A stretch of DNA of 32,542 nucleotides from Bacteroidia bacterium. GTDB taxonomy: Bacteria > Bacteroidota > Bacteroidia > Bacteroidales > VadinHA17. Positions 18,689 through 26,583 of the stretch are shown piece after piece (within the stretch, counting starts at the first letter, position 1; every line of letters starts with the position of its first letter). Both the position numbers and the translations under genes were made by a program. The stretch is taken from assembly GCA_026391595.1 (NCBI GenBank), contig JAPLDY010000014.1:1-32542 (forward strand). Reading direction: 5' to 3'. The notes beneath the pieces are model-generated. The model saw only the letters and a list, made by a program, of their open reading frames with translations. It ran no database searches and had not been told where the DNA came from.

Positions 18689-19294
18689 ATGAAGTTCGGA
18701 TTTCCAGAATTGCCTTATGAGATCAATGCCCTTGAACCGTTTATTTCCGGGAAAACTCTGAAGTATCATCATGAGAAGTATCATCAGGTGTACGTTGAAA
18801 ACCTGAATAGACTAATCATGGGAACTAAATTCGAAAACAAGGATCTTGAAACCATAATTAAAGTCGCGGAAGGCGCTATATTTAATAATGCTGCCCTTGC
18901 ATGGAATCATTCATTCTATTTTTCTGAATTAAAAACGGGGAATAATCAAATACTGAAAGGCACATTTGCCAGAGTCATTAAAAGAAATTTTGGCTCGGTA
19001 AGGTTTTTTAAGGAAATGTTCACGGGTTCTGCTGTTTCACTTTTAGGATCAGGCTGGATCTGGCTTATACTTAACCAGAAAGGATCGATGGAGATAATCC
19101 ATGAAAGTAATGCCGGTAATCCGCTTCGCCGTGGATTAATCCCTTTACTGACCTGTGACGTATGGGAACATGCCTATTATCTTGATTATAAAAACAGGCG
19201 ATCTGACTACCTGGAAGCCTTCTGGAAGCTGATTAACTGGGAACTGATCGAAAAAAGATACGATGATGCAGGTAAAGAAAGTAAAGGATCATAA
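18689..19294 (+). CDS. Fe/Mn superoxide dismutase family protein (variant active site)
   Basis: FPELPYEINALEPFISGKTLKYHHEKYHQVYVENLN, FNNAALAWNHSFYF, FGSVRFFKEMF, LLGSGWIWLILNQ, LLTCDVWEHAYYLDYKNRRSDYLEAFWKLINW. Metal ligands H27/H74/D157/H161 are present. Confidence 0.92.
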   Translation: MKFGFPELPYEINALEPFISGKTLKYHHEKYHQVYVENLNRLIMGTKFENKDLETIIKVAEGAIFNNAALAWNHSFYFSELKTGNNQILKGTFARVIKRNFGSVRFFKEMFTGSAVSLLGSGWIWLILNQKGSMEIIHESNAGNPLRRGLIPLLTCDVWEHAYYLDYKNRRSDYLEAFWKLINWELIEKRYDDAGKESKGS

Positions 19295-19339
19295 TTAGTT
19301 GCAGTGATTAATTGATTTTTAAATATTAGTCTGACAATA

Positions 19340-20752
19340 GTGAAAAAATTAGTCTTTGTTGCATTTGTCTTTTCATTTTTTCTTATTTCCGGATCCGCAG
19401 AAGTCCCCTCCGTTGATACCGTAAATATTGCTCCGTTTGGCAGAGTATTTATTTATAAACAGGCAGGTACACCGGTGAATGTTGCTATAATGATCTCCGG
19501 AGATGGCGGTTGGAAATATGGAGTTGTCGGTTTTTCAGAAGCATTTTCAGAAATGAACACAATGGTGATAGGAGTAGATATACTTCAATATTTCAATGAC
19601 CTCCGGAAACGCGATGAAAACTGTTACAATGTTGCCTCAGATTTTGTCAATCTGACGACTGTAATAGAAAAAAAGTATAATTTCCACGATTACAGGCCTG
19701 CGGTAGTAATGGGTTATTCAAGTGGTGCCACTTTGGTATATGGAATATTGGCACAGGCTCGACCGGGAACTTTTATTGGTGGCATTTCTCTTGGCTTTTG
19801 CCCGGATATTGAGTTGCCTAAGATGTTATGTCAGGTCAATGGATTATCTGAAAAGACCGGCATACAAGGAAAAAGTTATTTTCTTCAGCCTGACGCTAAA
19901 CTCGGAAATCCATGGATAGTGCTTCAGGGCAAGCTCGATAAGGTATGTGATTACCCTATGGTTGCTGATTTTGTCAGTAAAACAGCTGACGGAGAACTTG
20001 TTTCTCTTCCTAAGGTCGGACATGGATTTTCAAAATGGAGCGACTTTATGCCTCAATGGAAGGATGCCTATAACCGTTTAATTGAAAAATTTGACCAATC
20101 GAGATCAGAAAATAGCGGTGATATTCAGATACAGACGCTTCCTCTGACAGTCACAAATGCTAAATTTCAAAACAATAAGGCTCCTGCTGTTCTTTTTATT
20201 TCAGGCGATGGAGGCTGGTACAGGTTTGAGCAAAACATCGCTGACAATCTTGCAGATCTTGGAATTCCTACAATAGGTCTGGATTCTAAAAAGTATTTCT
20301 GGAACCGGAGATCTCCTGACGAAACAGCAGGCGATGTGGCAAAAGTACTGGATTATTATAGTAAAAAATGGGAAAGAAAACGATTCATCCTTATGGGTTA
20401 TTCATTCGGATCGGAAATAGTTCCCTTCATTGTATCCAGGTTGCCGGAAGATCTAAAATCAAAGATTGAAGCATCAGTGCTTTTGTCTCCAACGGCTACC
20501 TCCGATTTTGAGATCCATATTTCAGATATGCTCGGTATGGAAAACCGCAAGAATACTTATAAGGTGATAGATGAGATCAGGAAGGAGCAGACAGGGAAAA
20601 TACTTCTTATCTATGGAAAAGATGAGAAATCTGCGGTTCCGAAGCAATTAACAGGAACCGCTGCTAAGATCAGGTACATTCCCGGAGATCACCATTATCA
20701 ATATAATCAGGCCGTTATTGTACAGACTATGAAAGAGAATATAGCATTTTAA
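19340..20752 (+). CDS. Two-domain VirJ/AcvB-like protein (putative aminoacyl-phosphatidylglycerol hydrolase)
   Basis: GTG start. Two alpha/beta-hydrolase-like halves, each with SGDGGW and GYSxG (ISGDGGWKYGVV...MGYSSGATL; ISGDGGWYRFEQNIADNLADLGIPTIGLDSKKYFW...MGYSFGSEIVPF). Confidence 0.8.
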   Translation: MKKLVFVAFVFSFFLISGSAEVPSVDTVNIAPFGRVFIYKQAGTPVNVAIMISGDGGWKYGVVGFSEAFSEMNTMVIGVDILQYFNDLRKRDENCYNVASDFVNLTTVIEKKYNFHDYRPAVVMGYSSGATLVYGILAQARPGTFIGGISLGFCPDIELPKMLCQVNGLSEKTGIQGKSYFLQPDAKLGNPWIVLQGKLDKVCDYPMVADFVSKTADGELVSLPKVGHGFSKWSDFMPQWKDAYNRLIEKFDQSRSENSGDIQIQTLPLTVTNAKFQNNKAPAVLFISGDGGWYRFEQNIADNLADLGIPTIGLDSKKYFWNRRSPDETAGDVAKVLDYYSKKWERKRFILMGYSFGSEIVPFIVSRLPEDLKSKIEASVLLSPTATSDFEIHISDMLGMENRKNTYKVIDEIRKEQTGKILLIYGKDEKSAVPKQLTGTAAKIRYIPGDHHYQYNQAVIVQTMKENIAF

Positions 20753-20797
20753 AAGAGAGTGTTTTAAATAATTGAATTTTAATATTTTTGGCATTCC

Positions 20798-23422
20798 ATG
20801 ACAGCAATGAATTCCATAACTTCCTTCAGAAGTTTCTTTAAAGATAAAATATCCACATTTCTTAACGGAAACAGGAAGCTTATTATTCAATTCCTCGTTA
20901 CCGCCCTTTTCATCGGCATGGCAGCCTGGTTTATCAAACATGAGAAGACCGAATTAAGTAATGTAAGGGGTATAATTTCTGGAGCTGATATAAATTGGAT
21001 TCTTGCGGGTCTGGGTCTGGTAGTATTCTATATATTCATTCAGAGTGTCATGTACGTGACATCATTTTCTTCTCTGAACATCCGGCTGAATTTGTGGGAT
21101 GCGATCATTCTTTTCCTGAAACGCAATTTCATCAGTGTATTTCTGCCTGCAGGAGCAGTATCTTCACTGGCATTTTTCACCAAAGACATTGAAAAAAAGG
21201 GGATCACCCGCACACAGATCTATTTTGCCTCATCAATTTACGCTTTTGTCGGAATTCTATCCGTAGTAATTGTCGCTATTCCGGCATTCCTTTTTATAGT
21301 CGCCGGGGGGAACCTGGGTGCTGGAAAATGGTATGCATTGGCAGGCGTTATCCTGATTTTGCTGGTTTTCATTTTTATTTATTATTCTCTATTAAAGAAA
21401 AGGATCCTTTATACCTGGATTATAAAGCTGTTCCCCAATGCAGGGTTCTTCCTTGATGACCTTAAAAACAACAAAATAAACCGTATGCAATTTATTTATA
21501 CGGTCTTGATATCCATCGTCATAGAATTTGTCGGGATTGCTCACGTATATATATCAATGCTGGCCTTGCATTTTTCCCCTTCAATAACATCGGCCATAAT
21601 GGCTTATATAGTCGTAGTGCTATTTCTGATTATCTCACCTTTCCTTCGGGGACTTGGCGCTATAGAGGTTTCAATGACGTATGTTCTGATACAAACAGGA
21701 TTCAGCAGCGTTGAGGCAATATCAATAACACTGCTATTCAGGTTTTTTGAATTCTGGCTTCCTCTTTTCGGTGGTATTCTGAGTTTTTTCCTTAAGGTTG
21801 AAAGAATAATTATTCGGATACTTCCGGCAGTTTTAATATTCTTTCTGGGTGTGATGAATATTATTTCTGTATTAACACCTGCCGTTCCGGAAAGACTTAA
21901 GATATTAAATGATTATTTGCTTATCGATATTGTGAGTTTTTCAAACAGTTTTGTGCTTGTTGCAGGACTGTTTATGCTCGTAATAGCGGCCTTTATGCTG
22001 AGAGGACTGAGGAGTGCCTGGTGGTTTGCGATTATATTGAGTATAATATCAGTCTTCGGACATATAACCAAGGGTATAGATTATGAGGAGGCGGCAGTAG
22101 CTCTTTTTATTACCGGCTCATTGATAGCAACAAGAAAAGAATACTACGTCAAAACGGATCCAAAATTGGAAACTATAGGTCTCCAAACGGCTTTGTTTAG
22201 TATCGCCCTTGTACTGCTGTATGGTGTACTTGGATTTTATCTTCTTGATAAAAAACATTTTCAGATTGATTTCAATATTTCCCAGTCAATCCGGTATACT
22301 ATTCAAAATTTTCTCCTCATTGGAAGCAAAGATCTTGTACCTCATGATTCATTTGCACGTGATTTTATATATCTGATTAAGATCAGCGGCTTTTCCTCCT
22401 TAGCCTTTCTGGTCTATGCATCTGTCCGGCCATATTTCTTTCGCACCGCACCTAAAGAGGATGAAATATCGCGGGCAAGAACATTAACCCGGCAATTTGG
22501 TAATTCACCTCTTGATTATTTCAAGACATATTCAGACAAATTAATTTTTGCACCCGGGGATGTAAATGCATATATAGCTTACCGCGTCAGCAGGAATTTT
22601 GCAGTTGTGCTTGAAGATCCCGTTGCGGAAAACAGGGAAGCCATGAAAAAATGTATCATTTCCTTCAGTAAATTTTGTTATGATAACGGCCTCAAGGATA
22701 TTTACTACAGGGTGCCAAAGGAGAGTCTACCGGTGTACAATGAATTATCTAAAAAAAGCCTTTTCCTTGGACAGGAGGGATTGGTTGACCTTAATTCCTT
22801 TTCTCTGGAAGGAGGTGAAAGAAAATCCATAAGGAATGCACTTAAAAAGATTACAGAACAGGGCTATATAACACGGATTATTCCACCCCCGCTGAGTGAC
22901 GGGTTGATCCAGAAACTTAAAGCAGTGAGCGAAGAATGGCTAAAACTGACTGAAAGAGATGAAATAATTTTTTCTCAGGGGATGTTTACTGAAAGAGAAA
23001 TCAAGGGACAAACAGTCATAACACTTGAAACGCGGGAAGAAAAGATTATTGCTTTTTTGAACATTATTCCTGACAGTGTAAAAAATGAAGGTACGTATGA
23101 TCTGCTCAGAAAGACAGCTGATGCTCCCAACGGGGTAATGGATTACATGCTTGTCGAGCTTTTTAAATATTTCAAAACCTGTGGATTTCAGTATGTTAAT
23201 CTGGGTTTCGCTCCAATGTCAGGAATCGATGATCCTCACAATTTTCCAGAAAGATCAATGAAGTTCGCCTATGAAAAGATTCGTTCTTTCTCACATTACA
23301 AAGGACAGAGGGAATATAAGGAAAAGTTCAATCCGCAATGGCATGATAAGTTTCTGGTATACAGCTATGATTATGATTTGTTGCAAGTCCCCGCAGTATT
23401 ATCGAGGGTAATTAAACCTTAA
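20798..23422 (+). CDS. mprF: MprF-type phosphatidylglycerol lysyltransferase (flippase plus DUF2156 synthase domain)
   Basis: Long multi-TM N-terminus, then the soluble domain: FKTYSDKLIFAPGDVNAYIAYRVSRNFAVVLEDPVA...GERKSIRNALKKITEQGY...NGVMDYMLVELFKYFKTCGFQYVNLGFAPMSG...YKGQREYKEKFNPQWHDKFLVY. Confidence 0.92.
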   Translation: MTAMNSITSFRSFFKDKISTFLNGNRKLIIQFLVTALFIGMAAWFIKHEKTELSNVRGIISGADINWILAGLGLVVFYIFIQSVMYVTSFSSLNIRLNLWDAIILFLKRNFISVFLPAGAVSSLAFFTKDIEKKGITRTQIYFASSIYAFVGILSVVIVAIPAFLFIVAGGNLGAGKWYALAGVILILLVFIFIYYSLLKKRILYTWIIKLFPNAGFFLDDLKNNKINRMQFIYTVLISIVIEFVGIAHVYISMLALHFSPSITSAIMAYIVVVLFLIISPFLRGLGAIEVSMTYVLIQTGFSSVEAISITLLFRFFEFWLPLFGGILSFFLKVERIIIRILPAVLIFFLGVMNIISVLTPAVPERLKILNDYLLIDIVSFSNSFVLVAGLFMLVIAAFMLRGLRSAWWFAIILSIISVFGHITKGIDYEEAAVALFITGSLIATRKEYYVKTDPKLETIGLQTALFSIALVLLYGVLGFYLLDKKHFQIDFNISQSIRYTIQNFLLIGSKDLVPHDSFARDFIYLIKISGFSSLAFLVYASVRPYFFRTAPKEDEISRARTLTRQFGNSPLDYFKTYSDKLIFAPGDVNAYIAYRVSRNFAVVLEDPVAENREAMKKCIISFSKFCYDNGLKDIYYRVPKESLPVYNELSKKSLFLGQEGLVDLNSFSLEGGERKSIRNALKKITEQGYITRIIPPPLSDGLIQKLKAVSEEWLKLTERDEIIFSQGMFTEREIKGQTVITLETREEKIIAFLNIIPDSVKNEGTYDLLRKTADAPNGVMDYMLVELFKYFKTCGFQYVNLGFAPMSGIDDPHNFPERSMKFAYEKIRSFSHYKGQREYKEKFNPQWHDKFLVYSYDYDLLQVPAVLSRVIKP

Positions 23423-23426
23423 TACA

Positions 23427-24101
23427 ATGAAAAAGCCCTCTCAGTATATTATTGTATCAGCAATAGCCTGCATTGTAGTTTGTATAACCGAATTTGTAAC
23501 TCTTTTTATTTTTGGAGCATTTTATCCGGGGTACGACCATCTGAAGGATACAATGAGCACCCTGGGGGCATCTGTCAGTCCGGTAGCGCATGAGGTTTCC
23601 CTATGGTGGGTAATAATGGGATTGCTTTTAATATTTTTTGGAACCGGATTCAGAAAAGCATTTTCCGAAAAAGGATTTTTTGCCAGAGTCGCTGCATGGT
23701 TAATCATGCTTTACGGTTTTGGAGAAGGAATTGGATCAGGTGCTTTTAAAGCAAACCATATTGAAAATGGTCTGACAATTTCATTGATATTTCATGATAT
23801 TCTCGGAGGCATTGGAGTAACCGCTATATTATTGCTTCCTTTAATCATGCAGAAGGTGGTTACCAGGAATGAAAATCCCGGTTTCTATCGTATGTCAAGA
23901 ATTATATTTATAACCGGTATAATAACTGTGTCGCTTTTTCTATTCAGGTATTTACCAAATGAAAATAATTTTTTAACTGTCTATAAAGGCTTATGGCAGA
24001 GATTATTTATGCTGAATACTTATATTTATCTGACAACTATTGCTGTTCTCATGATAAAAAAAGATATAAGGCAAAAAACAAGTGCATATTTTGAAAACTG
24101 A
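23427..24101 (+). CDS. DUF998-like integral membrane protein
   Basis: Starts 5 nt after the mprF stop. FYPGYDHLKDTMSTLGASVSPVAHEVSLWWVIMGLLL is typical of DUF998. Confidence 0.7.
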   Translation: MKKPSQYIIVSAIACIVVCITEFVTLFIFGAFYPGYDHLKDTMSTLGASVSPVAHEVSLWWVIMGLLLIFFGTGFRKAFSEKGFFARVAAWLIMLYGFGEGIGSGAFKANHIENGLTISLIFHDILGGIGVTAILLLPLIMQKVVTRNENPGFYRMSRIIFITGIITVSLFLFRYLPNENNFLTVYKGLWQRLFMLNTYIYLTTIAVLMIKKDIRQKTSAYFEN

Positions 24102-24179
24102 ATCAGTGGCAATTCGACTTAAGAAATTTTGATATGAAACAATTCTAAAGAAAAATATGTATTTCGCTTTAATGAGGTT

Positions 24180-25094
24180 TTGACTATGGCTCATTCTTCA
24201 TATTCATTCATTGATATATTATTAAGCAGCATACTTGCTTTAATAATGTTAGGTGTAGGTTTATCTTTAACATCCAGTAATTTCAAGAATCTTGTTTTAT
24301 TTCCCAGGCCTTTAATTATCGGATTGATTTCACAAATTATAGTCTTGCCGATAATTGCATTTACAGTATCTTATTTTTCAAATATGTCTCTTCCCTTTAA
24401 GGTCGGATTGATAATTCTAGCATGTTGTCCGGGAGGTACAACATCGGGGATTTTGACTTATTTCTTTAAAGGTAATGTCGCTCTCTCAATTACCTTTACC
24501 TCAATTAATAGCATAATAACTTTATTTACCATTCCATTATTAGTAAATTTAAGTCTGTTGTTTTATTGTAGTCAATCTACTATTATACATCTATCTTATC
24601 TGGAAACGATAATTCAAATTTTTTCAGTGACAATTATCCCTGCTGCAATAGGTGTCTTAATCAGGACTTTCAAGCCCGGATTTGCGCAAAAAGCTCAACG
24701 TCCGATAAAATTTCTGTTAATAGTCGCTTTAGCTATAATTTTTACAATCTATTTTTTTGCAGGCAGAGGATCCGGTGGTACAGGAATTACATTAAAGGAA
24801 ATATATAATATTTTGCCTTATGCGCTATTATTAAATGTATTATGCATGGCCTGGGGTTTCTATATAGGAACAATTTCTAAACTTGGAACAAGGAACTCTT
24901 ATACCATTGGGATTGAAGCATCCGTACATAATACGACTTTGGCTTTTCTTGTTGCCGGGACATTGCTGCATAATCAGGATATGATAAAGCCGTCATTGAT
25001 CTATGCGATGTTTTCTTTTTGGACGGCAATAATTTACAGTATCATTGTAAAAAAGATTAATAAAACAGATGTTTTCTCTGATTTTCAAACTTAG
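24180..25094 (+). CDS. Bile acid:sodium symporter family protein
   Basis: LALIMLGVGLSLTSSNFKNLVLFPRPLIIGLISQIIVLPIIAF...GLIILACCPGGTTSGILTYFFKGNVALSITFTSINSIITLFTIPL...SYTIGIEASVHNTTLAFLVAGTLL. Confidence 0.92.
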   Translation: MTMAHSSYSFIDILLSSILALIMLGVGLSLTSSNFKNLVLFPRPLIIGLISQIIVLPIIAFTVSYFSNMSLPFKVGLIILACCPGGTTSGILTYFFKGNVALSITFTSINSIITLFTIPLLVNLSLLFYCSQSTIIHLSYLETIIQIFSVTIIPAAIGVLIRTFKPGFAQKAQRPIKFLLIVALAIIFTIYFFAGRGSGGTGITLKEIYNILPYALLLNVLCMAWGFYIGTISKLGTRNSYTIGIEASVHNTTLAFLVAGTLLHNQDMIKPSLIYAMFSFWTAIIYSIIVKKINKTDVFSDFQT

Positions 25095-25292
25095 AAAAAT
25101 AGGCTGATTGCTATCTTTCAGAGAACGGAACTGCTAAAATAATCAGTATAGAAAATTAAGCTTAAAAGTTTACATATCAATCGAAATAGTAAAAAGACAT
25201 TGCTGACCTTATAAAATAATTAAACGAAATAAAAAGTTTGCCCAGACGATACATTAAAATGGAATGATTTCTTCGGCAATAATAATGACACT

Positions 25293-26066
25293 ATGAAGAA
25301 AATAAACTTTCAGCCTAGATTTCTGCAAATTTTATATCTGATAATCTTTTCAATCATATTCTTTTTTGTAATATATATTCCGATATTAGTTAAAGGTCCG
25401 GTACAGTTAACTGAAAAAATGATCTTAAAAGAAGAAGCTATTGAGGGATCCCTTCTTTGTATTTTGTTTATTATGAGTATTCTGATATTAAATTTATACA
25501 AACATGAAATTGACAAACATAAAGAACTAATTAATAAAATTAGTACTGAAAAGATGAAAGTTGAGGATAGACTTTTTAATTCAGAACAATATATTGGCAT
25601 AACAAATATTCAGATACAAGAAATTAAGTACATTTTTAATAGCATTGACAAATTTCCTGAGACAAAAGATGATTTAAAAAGAGCATGTAATTTTTTTGGT
25701 GAGCGCGTAATTGGAATTGTAAATTCAAATTGGGTCTTATTTAGAATAATTGACAGCAATACTCAGAGAACTCTCTGCGAACACTTTGTCACCCGACAGG
25801 AATTTTCATGCAGTTATCCTCATGTCAGTAATAAAATGGTCATTGAAAAACAGCCTATTTTACCCTTTATTTACGTCAACTCCAATCCAAAAAACTTAAA
25901 TATCCTTATCTCCTGTATTATGCCGATCGATAAAATAAGCAATGATCAGCATATATTTGTTCAAGCTATAATAAATGAAATTGCCAAGCTTTTTGTTATT
26001 TTAAACGCCTTGTATTACAAAAAGAGAAATAAAATATTTATTGAGGATTTCCCTGATAAAAAATAA
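25293..26066 (+). CDS. Membrane-anchored protein with possible GAF-like cytosolic domain
   Basis: 257 aa: two TM helices, a coiled-coil linker, then a domain with WVLFRIIDSNTQRTLCEHFVTRQEFSCSYPHVSNKMVIEKQPILPFIYVNSNPKNLNILISCIMPI. No kinase motif seen. Confidence 0.65.
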   Translation: MKKINFQPRFLQILYLIIFSIIFFFVIYIPILVKGPVQLTEKMILKEEAIEGSLLCILFIMSILILNLYKHEIDKHKELINKISTEKMKVEDRLFNSEQYIGITNIQIQEIKYIFNSIDKFPETKDDLKRACNFFGERVIGIVNSNWVLFRIIDSNTQRTLCEHFVTRQEFSCSYPHVSNKMVIEKQPILPFIYVNSNPKNLNILISCIMPIDKISNDQHIFVQAIINEIAKLFVILNALYYKKRNKIFIEDFPDKK

Positions 26067-26085
26067 TTTTCATCCAATACGTAAA

Positions 26086-26149
26086 AAGCACCCTGTTATC
26101 GGTAATTATTTGATAATCGTCTTATGTCATAAAGACTATAGAGGTGCTT
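26086..26149 (+). ncRNA. Candidate structured RNA (three-way junction)
   Basis: P1 AAGCACC 26086-26092 / GGTGCTT 26143-26149; P2 TTATC 26096-26100 / GATAA 26112-26116; P3 GTCTT 26119-26123 / AAGAC 26132-26136. Paired by eye only. Confidence 0.4.
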
Positions 26150-26168
26150 GTGGAACCATATAACAATG

Positions 26169-26207
26169 AGTGAGAGTAAGTGTGGGAGCGAATACTCTCA
26201 CTTTTTA
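26169..26207 (+). terminator. Strong intrinsic terminator
   Basis: AGTGAGAGTA (26169-26178) / TACTCTCACT (26193-26202), 10 bp perfect, followed by TTTTATTT. Confidence 0.8.
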
Positions 26208-26311
26208 TTTCTCAAATCCAACATTCAGATTATTTTCTATTTAATCCACTTTAAATGGGGAAATCACGATTAGACTAACGAATTCAAAGAATCTCTTCTG
26301 AATAAAATTTA

Positions 26312-26399
26312 CCTTACGCAGACTTTATAAATAATTTACAGAATCTTTATAAAGTCTTTATATTCCAAAGGTCATTTCTTACAAAACCCTTATAAATTC
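26312..26399 (+). promoter_or_regulatory. Candidate kdp operator: CTTTATA-like boxes in 11-bp register, with a 12-bp inverted repeat
   Basis: Boxes at 26323, 26345, 26356 (CTTTATA) and weaker ones at 26312, 26334, 26378, 26389. Inverted repeat AGACTTTATAAA 26320-26331 / TTTATAAAGTCT 26346-26357. Confidence 0.5.
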
Positions 26400-26433
26400 T
26401 ATCGCAATTTTGTATCATGAAAATTTACATGAT

Positions 26434-26571
26434 ATGATTGCAACTATATCATCGGGATTGTCGAGATCCATTGAGACAAATCTCCCTTCAGGATATATTA
26501 TCGGAGCATTTATTGCGCTGATCCTTCTTGTATACCTTATATACTCACTTATTAAACCCGAGAAGTTTTAA
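26434..26571 (+). CDS. kdpF: KdpF-like small subunit of the K+-transporting ATPase
   Basis: 45-aa ORF below the track cutoff: MIATISSGLSRSIETNLPSGYIIGAFIALILLVYLIYSLIKPEKF*. Single TM, KPEKF tail, directly upstream of kdpA. Confidence 0.85.
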   Translation: MIATISSGLSRSIETNLPSGYIIGAFIALILLVYLIYSLIKPEKF

Positions 26572-26583
26572 TGCTCAGTTAAT

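Noticed and set aside
26086-26149. tRNA or known riboswitch explanation for the three-way junction
   Set aside because: No anticodon or T-arm pattern, no CCA-type acceptor geometry, and no recognised conserved core of the riboswitch classes recalled; kept only as an unclassified candidate RNA.
26166-26280. Possible 34-38 aa leader ORF MSESKCGSEYSHFLF... across the terminator
   Set aside because: No clear ribosome-binding site, and the sequence is better explained by the perfect terminator stem it contains.
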